NCBI RefSeq assembly: GCF_965227505.1
Contig: NZ_OZ245757.1
Span: forward strand, 2,604,001 to 2,668,000
Direction: 5' to 3'
Length of the DNA: 64,000 bases
Source: Pelagibius sp965227505
GTDB lineage: Bacteria; Pseudomonadota; Alphaproteobacteria; Kiloniellales; Kiloniellaceae
Under the pieces are notes generated by a model. That model was not told where the DNA came from. It saw only the letters and a program-made list of their open reading frames with translations, and ran no database searches. The position numbers were made by a program, and so were the translations under genes. Positions 25,849 to 36,629 of the stretch are shown one piece after another. Within the stretch, counting starts at the first letter, position 1. Each line of letters starts with the position of its first letter.

Positions 25849-28770
25849 CTACTCGGCGGCCTCGCCCTTGCTCTTTTTCTGCCGCGCCGCGACCGCCGCC
25901 TTGCGCGACTGGATCCGGCCCATCGCCTTTTTGCCGAGGGTGAGCGCGTCGTCCACCAGGGCCGCCTGCTCGGCGACGTGGCGCTTGTGCGAACCGGTTG
26001 CCGGAGAGGCCGCCGAGGGCCGGCCGGCATAGCGCGGCCGCGGGCACTTGAAGCCGACCTCTTCCGCAACCTCTTCGATGAAGGTCGACACGAAGCCCCA
26101 GGGGCCCATGTTGCGGGGCTCTTCCTGGCACCAGACCAGATCGCAATGCTTGTAGGGCTCCAGCTCCTGCATCATGCCGTCGGCCGGGAAGGGATAGAGC
26201 TGCTCAAGCCGCAGGAAGTGCACGTCCTTGATGCCGCGCTTCTCCCGCTCCTCAAGCAGGTCGTAGTAGACCTTGCCGGAGCAGAGGACCAGTTGCTTGG
26301 CCTCTTCCTTGGGGCTCGGCAGGTCGTCGCAATAGAGGATCCGGTGGAAGCAGCTGCCGGCGCTGAAGTCCTCCAGCTTGGAGACGCAGCGCTTGTGGCG
26401 CAGCAGCGACTTCGGCGTGAAGACGATCAGCGGCTTGCGGAACTCGCGGTGCAACTGGCGCCGCAGCACATGGAAGTAGTTGGCCGGAGTCGTGCAGTTC
26501 ACGACCTGAAGGTTGTCTTCCCCGCAGAGCTGCAGGAAGCGTTCGATGCGGGCGGAGGAGTGCTCCGGCCCCTGTCCCTCGTAACCGTGCGGCAGCAGCA
26601 TCACCAGGCCGGAGAGCCGCAGCCACTTGGATTCGCCCGAGGCGATGAACTGGTCGATGATGATCTGCGCGCCGTTCACGAAGTCGCCGAATTGCGCCTC
26701 CCACATCACCAGCGCACGCGGCTCGGCCAGGGAGAAGCCGTATTCGAAGCCGAGCACCGCCAGCTCGCTGAGCGGCGAGTCGACGATCTCCAGGCGCGCC
26801 TGGTCGTCGCGGATGTGGGCCAGCGGCTTGTAGGTCGCCTCCGTCTCCTGATCGATGAAGGCGGCATGGCGCTGGGAGAAGGTGCCACGGTTGCTGTCCT
26901 GGCCGGAAAGGCGCAGGGGATGGCCTTCGACCAGCAGGGTACCGAAGGCCAGGCCCTCGGCGGTTGCCCAGTCGATGCCCTCGCCGCTTTCGATCATCTT
27001 GCGCTTGGCGTCGAGCTGGCGCGCGATCTTGCGGTTGAGCTTGAAGTCGACCGGCACCTTGGTGAGCGAAAGTCCGACTTCGGTCAGCGTCTCCATCGGC
27101 ACGTCGGTCTTGCCGCGGCGCGGGTCGTAGCCGCGGGCGACATCCAGGCCCGACCAGGCGCCCTCCAGCCAATCGGCCTTGTTGGGCTTGTAGCTCTTGG
27201 CGGCCTGGAAGTCCTGCTCCAGGCGTTCGGTCCACTGGGCCACCAGGCCGTCGACCTCTTCCTGGGTGAAGGTGCTCTGCGCCACCAGCTTCTGGCCGTA
27301 GACCTGGCGCGTGGTCGCGTGCTTGGCGATGGCCTTGTACATCAGCGGCTGGGTGAACGCCGGCTCGTCGCCCTCGTTGTGGCCGAAGCGGCGATAGCAG
27401 AACATGTCGATGATAACGTCCTTGTTGAACGTCTGGCGGAACTCCGTGGCGATGCGCGCCACGTGGGTCACGGCCTCCGGATCATCGCCGTTCACATGGA
27501 AGATCGGCGCCTGGATGATCTTCGCCACGTCGGAGCAATAGGGCCCGGAGCGCGAGTTCACCGGATTGGTCGTGAAGCCGATCTGGTTGTTGACGATGAA
27601 GTGGATGGTGCCGCCGATGCGGTAGCCCTTGAGCTCGGAGAGGTCCAGCGTCTCCGGCACCAGGCCCTGGCCGGCGAAGGCGGCGTCGCCGTGCATCAGC
27701 AGCGCCATGACCTCGCTGCGGTCCTTGTACTTGCCCTGCTCCTGCTTGGCCCGCACCTTGCCGACGACCACGGGGTTCACGGCCTCCAGGTGGGAGGGAT
27801 TGGCGGTCAGGGAAAGGTGGATGACGTTGCCGTCGAATTCCCGGTCGGACGACGTGCCCAGATGGTACTTCACATCGCCGGAACCGCCGACGTCCTCGGG
27901 ATGGGCGGCGCCGCCCTCGAATTCCGAGAAGATCGCCGAATAGGGCTTGCCCATGAAGTTGGCCAGCACATTCAGGCGCCCGCGGTGGGGCATGCCGATG
28001 ACCACCTCTTTCAGGCCGAGCTGGCCGCCGCGCTTCAGGATCTGCTCCAGCGCCGGAATCATGGATTCGCCGCCGTCCAGGCCGAAGCGCTTGGTGCCGG
28101 TGTACTTCTTGTTGAGGAACTGCTCGAAGGTCTCCGCCGCCGTCAGGCGTTCCAGGATCGCGCGCTTGCCGTTCACGGTGAAGTCGGGCTGGTTGCGGAT
28201 CGATTCGATGCGCTCCTGAATCCAGGCCTTCTGCGCCGGGTCCTGGATGTGCATGAACTCCACGCCGATGGTGCCGCAGTAGGTGGCCCGCACCACCTCG
28301 ACGATCTTGTGCAGGCTCGCGGTCTCCAGGCCCAGCACGTTGTCGATGAAGATCGGGCGGTCCATGTCCGCCTCGGTGAAGCCGTAGCTCTTGGGGTCGA
28401 GCTCCGGATGCGGGTCAACGGGCTTGAGGCCCAGCGGGTCGAGATCGGCTTCCAGGTGACCGCGCACCCGGTAGGCCCGGATCAGCATGAGGGCCCGGAT
28501 GGAATCCAGCGTGGCCGCCCTGACCCCCGCGTCGCTGACATCGGCGCCTGTCCCGGCCGCAACGGCCGGGCCGGGCCGCGCCGCGGCGACGGCTTCCGCG
28601 GCGGCCCCGTTGGCCGCGCCGCCGTTCAGCTTTTCGATGACGGCCTTCGCCTCCGGGTCCAGGTCGCTGAAGAACGCCTGCCACTGCGGGTCCACGGACC
28701 CCGGCGCCTGGCTGAACTGGCGATAGAGATCCGCGAGAACCGCCGCCTGGGACGGTGAGTAGATGGTCAT
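25849..28770 (-). CDS. odhA: 2-oxoglutarate dehydrogenase E1
   Basis: Thiamine-diphosphate-dependent decarboxylase of 2-oxoglutarate, 973 residues (usual length 930-990). Visible landmarks are the N-terminal E2-interaction segment SPSQAAVLADLYRQF, the substrate/TPP motif GMPHRGRLNVLANF, the thiamine-binding FGHNEGDEPAFTQP, and HGYEGQGPEHSSARIERFLQ with active-site residues. It belongs to mdh-sucC-sucD-odhA-odhB and starts 60 bp after sucD. Catalytic residues appear intact. Confidence 0.97.
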   Translation of the reverse strand: MTIYSPSQAAVLADLYRQFSQAPGSVDPQWQAFFSDLDPEAKAVIEKLNGGAANGAAAEAVAAARPGPAVAAGTGADVSDAGVRAATLDSIRALMLIRAYRVRGHLEADLDPLGLKPVDPHPELDPKSYGFTEADMDRPIFIDNVLGLETASLHKIVEVVRATYCGTIGVEFMHIQDPAQKAWIQERIESIRNQPDFTVNGKRAILERLTAAETFEQFLNKKYTGTKRFGLDGGESMIPALEQILKRGGQLGLKEVVIGMPHRGRLNVLANFMGKPYSAIFSEFEGGAAHPEDVGGSGDVKYHLGTSSDREFDGNVIHLSLTANPSHLEAVNPVVVGKVRAKQEQGKYKDRSEVMALLMHGDAAFAGQGLVPETLDLSELKGYRIGGTIHFIVNNQIGFTTNPVNSRSGPYCSDVAKIIQAPIFHVNGDDPEAVTHVARIATEFRQTFNKDVIIDMFCYRRFGHNEGDEPAFTQPLMYKAIAKHATTRQVYGQKLVAQSTFTQEEVDGLVAQWTERLEQDFQAAKSYKPNKADWLEGAWSGLDVARGYDPRRGKTDVPMETLTEVGLSLTKVPVDFKLNRKIARQLDAKRKMIESGEGIDWATAEGLAFGTLLVEGHPLRLSGQDSNRGTFSQRHAAFIDQETEATYKPLAHIRDDQARLEIVDSPLSELAVLGFEYGFSLAEPRALVMWEAQFGDFVNGAQIIIDQFIASGESKWLRLSGLVMLLPHGYEGQGPEHSSARIERFLQLCGEDNLQVVNCTTPANYFHVLRRQLHREFRKPLIVFTPKSLLRHKRCVSKLEDFSAGSCFHRILYCDDLPSPKEEAKQLVLCSGKVYYDLLEEREKRGIKDVHFLRLEQLYPFPADGMMQELEPYKHCDLVWCQEEPRNMGPWGFVSTFIEEVAEEVGFKCPRPRYAGRPSAASPATGSHKRHVAEQAALVDDALTLGKKAMGRIQSRKAAVAARQKKSKGEAAE

Positions 28771-28830
28771 TGTCTGTCCCGGCCCGGCCGGGGCGAAACC
28801 GGACCGGGCCGCCTTCTCTCTCTGCGCTGC

Positions 28831-29706
28831 CTAGGCGGCCATGGCCTGCAGCATTGTCGATCCCAAACTGGCCGGTGAATCCGCAACCAGGAAGCCGGCC
28901 GATTTCAACGCTTCGATCTTGTCGTCGGCGCCGCCCTTGCCGCCGGCGATGATGGCCCCGGCATGGCCCATACGACGGCCCGGCGGCGCGGTGACGCCGG
29001 CGATGAAACCACAGATAGGTTTCTTGATCTTTGACGCCTTGTAGAATTCCGCAGCATCTTCCTCGGCGCTGCCGCCGATCTCACCGATCATGATGATACC
29101 CTCGGTCTGCGGATCGGCGAGGAAGAGCTCCAGGCAGTCGATGAAGTTGGTGCCGTTGATCGGGTCGCCGCCGATCCCGATGCAGGTGGTCTGGCCCAGC
29201 CCGGCGGCCGTGGTCTGCGCCACCGCCTCGTAGGTCAGCGTGCCGGAGCGCGAAACCACCCCGATCTTGCCGGATGCGTGAATATGGCCCGGCATGATGC
29301 CGATCTTGCACTCCTCGGGCGTGATGATGCCCGGGCAGTTGGGCCCGATCAGGCGCGATTTCGAATCCGCCAATACCCGCTTAACGCGCAGCATGTCAAG
29401 GACCGGAATGCCCTCGGTGATGCAGACGATGAGCTCCACCTCGGCATCGATGGCTTCGAGGATGGCGTCGGCCGCAAACGGCGGCGGCACATAGATCACG
29501 CTGGCATTCGCGCCGGTCTTTTCAACCGCATCGGCCACGGTGTTGAAGACCGGCAGGTCCAGATGGGTGGTGCCGCCCTTGCCCGGGGTGACGCCGCCGA
29601 CCACGGCTGTGCCGTAGGCCAGCGCCTGCTCGGAATGGAAGGTGCCCTGCGCCCCGGTGAAGCCCTGGCAGATGACCTTGGTATTCCTGTCGACCAGAAC
29701 CGCCAT
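28831..29706 (-). CDS. sucD: Succinyl-CoA ligase alpha subunit
   Basis: ADP/GDP-forming succinyl-CoA synthetase alpha, 291 residues. The CoA-binding Rossmann segment is GFTGAQGTFHSEQALAYG near residue 15. The phosphorylated histidine lies in RRMGHAGAIIAGG near residue 245. It starts one base after the sucC stop codon, so the two subunits are translationally coupled. Confidence 0.97.
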   Translation of the reverse strand: MAVLVDRNTKVICQGFTGAQGTFHSEQALAYGTAVVGGVTPGKGGTTHLDLPVFNTVADAVEKTGANASVIYVPPPFAADAILEAIDAEVELIVCITEGIPVLDMLRVKRVLADSKSRLIGPNCPGIITPEECKIGIMPGHIHASGKIGVVSRSGTLTYEAVAQTTAAGLGQTTCIGIGGDPINGTNFIDCLELFLADPQTEGIIMIGEIGGSAEEDAAEFYKASKIKKPICGFIAGVTAPPGRRMGHAGAIIAGGKGGADDKIEALKSAGFLVADSPASLGSTMLQAMAA

Positions 29707-29707
29707 G

Positions 29708-30907
<1,200 letters not shown>

Positions 30908-31195
30908 GACCCGCCGTCTTTAGTGTGGTTGGAGGTGCCGGGACAGCCGAAGCAAGAGCGCTCTGTCCTGATGTATTCCATTCCGTCGGTCCCAGCCACC
31001 GTGCCGTCCCGCACCCCGACGCCCCCCGCCGAAGTCACCGAGACACGGCCTTTCGTGCCGCTTTCCCGCGTACCTTAGCACCCCGGCGAGGTAGCGCAAC
31101 CGGCAGAAAACCCGCCCAGATTGCGATTTCCGGGGGCTCCGGCGGTTCCGGAGTCATCGCCGCCGGCGCGGTCCGCGGTGCGCAGTCCGCCCGCG

Positions 31196-32209
31196 TCAGG
31201 CCGAGGCCTTTTTCCTGGCGGCAGCCTTCTTAGCGGGCGCCTTCTTCGCGGGCGCGGCCTTCATCATCTTCTTGCAGGTGTCGACCAGGCCGCTGACCGC
31301 CCCCACCGACTTCTTCAGCATCGACTGTTCGGACTTGTTGAGATCCAGCTCGACGATGCGCTCGACGCCCTTGGCCCCGATTACGCAGGGAACCCCGACG
31401 TAGAGGTTCTTGATGCCATACTGGCCGTTCAGGTAGGCCGCGCAGGGCAGCACCCGCTTCTTGTCCTTCAGATAGGACTCCGCCATGGCGATGGCGGATG
31501 AAGCCGGCGCGTAGAAGGCCGAGCCGGTCTTCAGCAGGCCAACGATCTCCGCACCGCCGTCGCGGGTGCGTTGCACGATCTCGTCCAGACGCTTCTTGGT
31601 GATCCAGCCCATCTTGATGAGGTCCGGCAGGGGAATGCCGGCGACGGTGGAATAGCGCACCATGGGCACCATGGTGTCGCCGTGGCCGCCGAGGACGAAG
31701 GCGCTGACGTCCTCAACCGAGACGCTCATTTCCTCGGCCAGGAAGTACCGGAAGCGCGCCGAATCGAGCACGCCGGCCATCCCGACCACCCGGCTGGCCG
31801 GCAGCCCGCTGGCCTGCTGCAGCACCCAGACCATTGCGTCCAGCGGGTTGGTGATGCAGATCACGAAGGCCTTCGGACAGTTCTTGCGGATGCCCTCGCC
31901 AACCGCATTCATCACCTTGATGTTGATACCCAGCAGGTCGTCGCGGCTCATGCCCGGCTTGCGCGCGACCCCGGCGGTGACGATGACCACATCGGCCCCC
32001 TTGATGGCCGAGTACTTGCTGGCCCCGACGAACTTGGCATCGAAGCCTTCGACCGGAGAGGACTCGACAAGATCCAGGGCCTTGCCCTGCGGCACCCCGT
32101 CGATGATGTCGAAGAGGACAACGTCGCCCAGTTCCTTCAAGCCGGCGAGCAGGGCCAGAGTGCCGCCGATGTTACCGGCGCCGACGAGCGCGATCTTGTT
32201 GCGAGCCAT
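31196..32209 (-). CDS. mdh: Malate dehydrogenase with Lys/Ala-rich C-terminal tail
   Basis: NAD-dependent malate dehydrogenase of the LDH-like alphaproteobacterial type. The Rossmann motif is GAGNIGGTLA near residue 10, the substrate segment is CITNPLDAMVW (about 118-128), and the catalytic His176 is in GGHGDTMVP. The core ends near residue 317. About 20 further residues, composed almost only of Lys, Ala, Arg and Pro (PAKKAPAKK type), follow. Such tails are known in histone H1-like proteins but not in typical Mdh. Upstream neighbour is zapE; downstream are sucCD. Confidence 0.96.
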   Translation of the reverse strand: MARNKIALVGAGNIGGTLALLAGLKELGDVVLFDIIDGVPQGKALDLVESSPVEGFDAKFVGASKYSAIKGADVVIVTAGVARKPGMSRDDLLGINIKVMNAVGEGIRKNCPKAFVICITNPLDAMVWVLQQASGLPASRVVGMAGVLDSARFRYFLAEEMSVSVEDVSAFVLGGHGDTMVPMVRYSTVAGIPLPDLIKMGWITKKRLDEIVQRTRDGGAEIVGLLKTGSAFYAPASSAIAMAESYLKDKKRVLPCAAYLNGQYGIKNLYVGVPCVIGAKGVERIVELDLNKSEQSMLKKSVGAVSGLVDTCKKMMKAAPAKKAPAKKAAARKKASA

Positions 32210-32359
32210 GGTGATGTTTCCCTGATGGATGAAACCTGTCCGGAGTGATGCGCGCCCGCCGCCCGTTCTACTGCGCGGATATCCGCCGCGGGCGGGGCTT
32301 ACCTAGCGCGATTTCAGGGGCGGGGCAAGGCGCCCGGGTGTCCTTTGGACCGGATGCTT

Positions 32360-33520
32360 TCAGGTCATGTGCGCAGCGGCGACGTAATCGGCCGAACGCA
32401 TCTCCTGAAGGCGGCTGACGGTGCGCTGAAATTCCGTCGACCCGTCGCCGGAGGGATAGAGACGCTCCGGCGGCGCCTCGGCGGCGACGATCAGCTTGAC
32501 CCGGTGTTCGTAGAGCGCATCGATCAGGGTCATGAAGCGCCGCGCCTCGTTGCGCTTGTCCTCCGAAAGGCGCGGCACCCCGGACAGCACCAGCGTGTGA
32601 TAGAGCCCGGCGATGGCCAGGTAGTCGCCGGCCCCCAGCGGCTGTTCGCAGAGGTCGGCGAAGGAAAACCGTGCGACGCCGCGGGCGGCCAGCGGCACCG
32701 GGATCTCCCGGCCCTTGTAGAGCACCCGGTCGGGCACGGCCGTGGCCCCTTCGGTCAGCTCGGCGAAGGCCTTGTCGAGCGCCGTATCGGCTTTCGGCCC
32801 CAGGGGCGCATGGTAGGTGGCGATGTCTTTCAGGCGCTGCTGGCGGTAGTCGATGCCGCCGTCCAGTTCGAGAACGTCGAGACGCTGTTTCACCAGGTCG
32901 ATAAAGGGCTGAAAGCGATCGCGCTGCAGCCCGCCTTCGTAGAGACGGTCCGGCGGCCAGTTGGAAGTGGCCACGACGACGACCCCCTTCTCGAACAGCG
33001 TCTCGAAGAAGCGCCCGAGGATCATGGCATCAGCGATGTTGACGACATGAAACTCGTCGAAGCAGAGCAGCCAGACCTCCTGCGCCAGTTCGCCGGCCAG
33101 GGCCGGCAGGGGGTCGGCCTTGTCGGCATTGGCTTCGTCCTGGCGCCAGCTATGCAGGCGCTCCTGCATTTCCTGCATGAAGGCGTGAAAGTGGACGCGG
33201 CGCTTCTTTTCCAAAGGGGCGCCCTCGAAGAAAAGGTCCATCAGCATCGACTTGCCGGTGCCGACGCCGCCGAAGATGTAGAGGCCCAGGGGCGGTTCGG
33301 TACGGCGCCGGGCCAGGCCGAAGCGCGCCTTCCAGCCGCCGGCGCCGCCCGCCGGCTCGTAGTGGCGCAGGGCGTTGTGCAGGCTCTGCAGCTTCTCCGC
33401 CGCCAGCTCCTGGCCCGGATCGTGGCGCAGCTCACCGGCACGCCGGCGCGCGCGATAGGCGGCCAGGGGCCCGCTTCGGGCGGCCCCTCCTGCGCTGTCA
33501 TCTTGCCGGTCTTGCACCAT
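32360..33520 (-). CDS. zapE: Cell division protein ZapE (AFG1-like ATPase)
   Basis: A 386-residue AAA-type ATPase of the AFG1/ZapE family, associated with the division ring and inner membrane. Walker A is FGGVGTGKSMLMD, Walker B is WLLCFDEFHV, and the sensor segment is VVVATSNWPPDRLYEGGLQR. The N-terminus begins HDPGQELAAEKLQSLHNAL after a 30-residue variable segment. The zapE-mdh pairing is common in alphaproteobacteria. It lies 150 bp before mdh. Confidence 0.94.
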   Translation of the reverse strand: MVQDRQDDSAGGAARSGPLAAYRARRRAGELRHDPGQELAAEKLQSLHNALRHYEPAGGAGGWKARFGLARRRTEPPLGLYIFGGVGTGKSMLMDLFFEGAPLEKKRRVHFHAFMQEMQERLHSWRQDEANADKADPLPALAGELAQEVWLLCFDEFHVVNIADAMILGRFFETLFEKGVVVVATSNWPPDRLYEGGLQRDRFQPFIDLVKQRLDVLELDGGIDYRQQRLKDIATYHAPLGPKADTALDKAFAELTEGATAVPDRVLYKGREIPVPLAARGVARFSFADLCEQPLGAGDYLAIAGLYHTLVLSGVPRLSEDKRNEARRFMTLIDALYEHRVKLIVAAEAPPERLYPSGDGSTEFQRTVSRLQEMRSADYVAAAHMT

Positions 33521-33615
33521 GGCGCCGTTTCTTACGGCAAAGCCGGCCGTTGGAAAAGGGCCGGGGCCAGAGACGGGGTCGGCGACAGGCGCCCGTTCTG
33601 GAAGCGGCAGCTGCC

Positions 33616-34290
33616 CTAGAAGCGGTAACTCACCGAGAGCATGACGTCGTGCGAGATGTAGTCCTCCGCCTCGACGCTGTCGCCGCCGGCGAAGCTGCCG
33701 GCATCGACGTCGCCGAGATTGATGAAGCGGTAGGCGAGCTCCGCCGAGACGTTATCCAGAAACAGCCAGTCCACGCCGGCCGCCACCCCCCAGGCCAGGT
33801 TGTCTTCGTCAACATCGTCGGATTGGCTGGCAGAGGTCCCGAGAACGGTGCGCTTGTTTTCGGCCATGTTGCGGGCCCAGCCGATGCTGCCGCCGACAAA
33901 GGGCGTGAAATCGGACTCGTTGCGCCATTCCAGGTAGGCGTTCAGCAACACGGTGGTGGTCGCGATGTTGGTTTCGTAGTCGACGGTAGGCGGTCCGGAA
34001 TCCCGCACGTCCATGTCGAAGCGGAAGCGATAGCCGCCCTCGATCTCGGTGCGCAAGGGAATGTCCTGCCAGCGATACCCGACGATGGCGCCGACCCCGA
34101 TCACGTGGTCATCGTCGTTCTCGACCGACTCGGCGCCGCCGAAGCTGCTGGTGCTGACATCCACCTCGCTGAAGGAACCGATGCCCCTCAGGCCGACATA
34201 GAATCCATCCTGGGCAAACGCCGGCGGCATACCCGCGGTCGTTGCCCAGATCACGGCGCCAAGCGCCCATGCCAAGATCGGCCGCGACAC
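33616..34290 (-). CDS. Outer-membrane beta-barrel protein
   Basis: A 224-residue exported protein. Signal peptide with cleavage after GMPPAFA (about residue 26). The mature part has alternating strands (GFYVGLRGIGSF, VGAIVGYRWQDIPLRTEIEGGYRF, TPFVGGSIGWAR) and ends in Phe (VMLSVSYRF), a BAM recognition signal. It is an eight-stranded OmpA/Opa-like porin-family barrel. Start is GTG with GGGGGGA upstream. A possible -10 (TATACG) is at 34357-34352, and five 13-bp direct repeats lie just beyond it. Confidence 0.87.
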   Translation of the reverse strand: MSRPILAWALGAVIWATTAGMPPAFAQDGFYVGLRGIGSFSEVDVSTSSFGGAESVENDDDHVIGVGAIVGYRWQDIPLRTEIEGGYRFRFDMDVRDSGPPTVDYETNIATTTVLLNAYLEWRNESDFTPFVGGSIGWARNMAENKRTVLGTSASQSDDVDEDNLAWGVAAGVDWLFLDNVSAELAYRFINLGDVDAGSFAGGDSVEAEDYISHDVMLSVSYRF

Positions 34291-34390
34291 TGGCTTTCCC
34301 CCCCTTACTCATGATCCCCCAATCACTTGAGAAGAAGGATGCACCCGATTGCGTATAACTGTCTACTAATGATCACGAGAGGCGAAGCTG

Positions 34391-34455
34391 CGGTTGATAT
34401 CGGCGGTTGATATCGGCGGTTGATATCGGCGGTTGATATCGGCGGTTGATATCGA
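34391..34455. repeat. Five 13-bp tandem direct repeats upstream of the barrel gene
   Basis: Unit cggttgatatcgg, five consecutive copies; the last ends in a instead of g. Each contains the palindrome GATATC. They fill the space between the SDR stop codon (34471) and the presumed barrel promoter. Confidence 0.97.
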
Positions 34456-34470
34456 AGGCGGCATTGACCC

Positions 34471-35217
34471 TCAGCGTCCGCCGGCAACGCGCAGGACGGC
34501 GCCGGTGGTGTAGGACGCCGCATCCGAGAGCAGCCAGAGCACGGCTTCGGCGATCTCCTCCGGCTCGGCGGCGCGGCCGATCGGCATGGTGGGGGCGATT
34601 TTCTCCAGACGGTTTGGCATGCCGGAAGCCGCATGGATCCCGGTGTTCACGAAACCGGGCGCCACCGCGTTGACGCGAATGCCTTCGGCGGCGTTTTCCT
34701 TGGCCAGGCCGATGGTCAGACTGTCCACCGCTCCCTTGGAGGCGGCATACCAGACGTACTCCCCGGGGCTGCCGAGGGTCGCCGCACCGGAAGAGATGTT
34801 GACGATCGCACCGCCCCCGCCGCCGTGCCGCCGGGCCATCCGCCGGATCGCCGCACGCGCGCACCAGATGCTGCCAAGCACGTTGAGGTCCATGACATGG
34901 CGGATGGTCTCCGCCGGCGCGTCCTCCAGGCGGTTGACCAGCCCTGCGAGGCCGGCATTGTTGACCAGGCCGCTGAGCGGCGGCAGTTCGGCATCCAGGG
35001 TCGCAAAGAGGCGCTCGACCTGGTCCTCCTGCGCCACGTCGGCCTGCACCGCCAGCGCCGTGCCGCCGCTTTCGCGGATCTCCACGGCCAGCGCCTCCGC
35101 TGCGTCCGAAGAGGCGGCATAGTTCACGCAGACCGCATAGCCGTGCGCGGCGCCGAGGCGGGCCACCGCTGCGCCGATACCCCGGCTGGCGCCGGTGACG
35201 AGCAGGGTTCCGGACAT
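34471..35217 (-). CDS. SDR family oxidoreductase
   Basis: A 248-residue classical short-chain dehydrogenase. Cofactor motif TGASRGIGAAVA near residue 8, NNAG at about 87, catalytic Ser in NISSG, and YAASK with catalytic Tyr/Lys. The sequence type is that of glucose-1-dehydrogenase/3-ketoacyl reductase-like enzymes. Acidic/basic preference at the beta2 end (NYAASS) suggests NADPH. Starts 7 bp after a GGGAG site and 18 bp after the EamA gene on the same strand. Substrate unknown. Confidence 0.9.
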   Translation of the reverse strand: MSGTLLVTGASRGIGAAVARLGAAHGYAVCVNYAASSDAAEALAVEIRESGGTALAVQADVAQEDQVERLFATLDAELPPLSGLVNNAGLAGLVNRLEDAPAETIRHVMDLNVLGSIWCARAAIRRMARRHGGGGGAIVNISSGAATLGSPGEYVWYAASKGAVDSLTIGLAKENAAEGIRVNAVAPGFVNTGIHAASGMPNRLEKIAPTMPIGRAAEPEEIAEAVLWLLSDAASYTTGAVLRVAGGR

Positions 35218-35235
35218 TTCACACGCTCCCGATAC

Positions 35236-36162
35236 TCAATGAGAGGATTGGCTGGCAGCGGGTTTGGACAGCCTGGCGCGCGCCGGCAGGAGAACCAGGA
35301 GGTTGCCGCACAAAACCAGCGCGACGCCGCCAAGCGCGACCGGTGTCCAGACATAGCCTTCCACGACGGTTGAAATCAGCAAAGCGACCAGGGGGAACAG
35401 CACCGTCGCATAGGCGGCCCGGTCGGCGCCGATGCGGCCCAGCAGGGTCAGGTAGGCGCCGAAGGCCAGAACCGAGCCGAAGACCGCAAGGTAGAGCAGG
35501 GAGGCGACGTAGGGCAGCCGCGGATCGAAAGCGATGGGCGCGCCGCCGGCGAGCGCCAGCACCATCATGATGAGCGCGCCATAGGCCATGCCCCAGGCGT
35601 TGCAGGACAGCACCGGCAGATCCATGGCCTGGGCCCGGGCCGAGGCGATGTTGCCCAGCGAAAAGCAGAAGGTTCCGGCCAGGGACAAAAGCAGGCCGAC
35701 GACACCGCTGTCATTCAGATCGAAGCTGTGCACCTCGGGCCAGAACAGCGCCACGATGCCCACGACCCCGAGCGCCGCACCGATGAGCGTGCGCCGCTCC
35801 GAGCGGCGGCCCAGCAGCAGGCGCCCGTTGATGATGTTCATGGCCACCGCCATGGAGAAGACCACCGCCATCAGGCCGGAGGTGAGATAGGCCGCCGCGT
35901 GGTAGAACAGAAAAAAGTTCGTCGAGAACAGACAGGCGCCCATCACCAGCAGCAGGCCATGGCGGCGCCAGGGGAAGCGCAGGCGGTAGCCTGCCGCCCA
36001 GGCCCAGGCGAAAACCAGGGCAGAGGCCAGCGCAAAGCGGTAAGCCACCGAGAGTTCCGGCGAGACAACACCGATCTGGTATTCGATAGCGATCCAGGTC
36101 GACCCCCAGATCAGAACGGTCAGGCCGTAAAGGGATGCGTTGTAGAAGGATGCTTTCTGCAT
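35236..36162 (-). CDS. EamA/DMT family transporter
   Basis: A 308-residue drug/metabolite transporter with ten predicted helices in two EamA repeats (first begins LTVLIWGSTWIAIEYQIG; second near GVVGLLLSLAGTFCFSLGN). Probably exports a small metabolite; substrate unknown. It is followed by the SDR gene with an 18-bp gap. Confidence 0.88.
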   Translation of the reverse strand: MQKASFYNASLYGLTVLIWGSTWIAIEYQIGVVSPELSVAYRFALASALVFAWAWAAGYRLRFPWRRHGLLLVMGACLFSTNFFLFYHAAAYLTSGLMAVVFSMAVAMNIINGRLLLGRRSERRTLIGAALGVVGIVALFWPEVHSFDLNDSGVVGLLLSLAGTFCFSLGNIASARAQAMDLPVLSCNAWGMAYGALIMMVLALAGGAPIAFDPRLPYVASLLYLAVFGSVLAFGAYLTLLGRIGADRAAYATVLFPLVALLISTVVEGYVWTPVALGGVALVLCGNLLVLLPARARLSKPAASQSSH

Positions 36163-36629
36163 GGGCGCGCGAAAAGCCTCCGCCGGGAAGAGCGTCGCTC
36201 AGATTGCGAAAACGGGGCCGTCAGGCGGCAATCGCGGCCGATTGGAAGCGGGAAAGATAGCGCAGCCCCCCGGCCCGCAGCAAGGACCGCATCGACGCAA
36301 TCCGCCTGGACCAGTTGCCGGGCCAAGAAAAGGGGAGGGTCAGCTGTCAGATCAGGGGCCGCTCACTGCAGTTCCTTCGGCGCGATGATGGCCACGACGA
36401 CGATCATCGTCGCCCCGCTGATCGTTGCCTTTCTGATTCCCCAGCGCCGCCTCATCGAGGAGACAGCGCCAACCGGACCAGAGTAGCGCCGAACAAAGAT
36501 TGGGGGCACGGCGATGCCGCACCCCCGGTAGTCAAGGTTCCCACCGCAGCGGGATCAATCGGGCGGTCGCGGGGCGCGAAGTGGCAGCCTCGTCCCGCGT
36601 CGCCTCTCTGACATCAGGAGGAATAACGC
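36163..36629. other. Intergenic region upstream of EamA and the small secreted peptide gene
   Basis: About 470 bp between divergent genes. I see no protein-like frame with a ribosome binding site, no tRNA and no obvious terminator, apart from the strong AGGAGGA (36616-36622) serving the peptide gene at 36630. Confidence 0.6.

Noticed and set aside
24886..28758. 1,290-codon plus-strand frame over odhB-odhA
   Set aside because: Antisense shadow of odhA and odhB. The translation has no domain structure.
34391..34455. CRISPR-like or iteron-type origin interpretation of the 13-bp repeats
   Set aside because: Units are directly adjacent with no spacers and no cas or rep genes nearby. A tandem repeat is the simpler reading.
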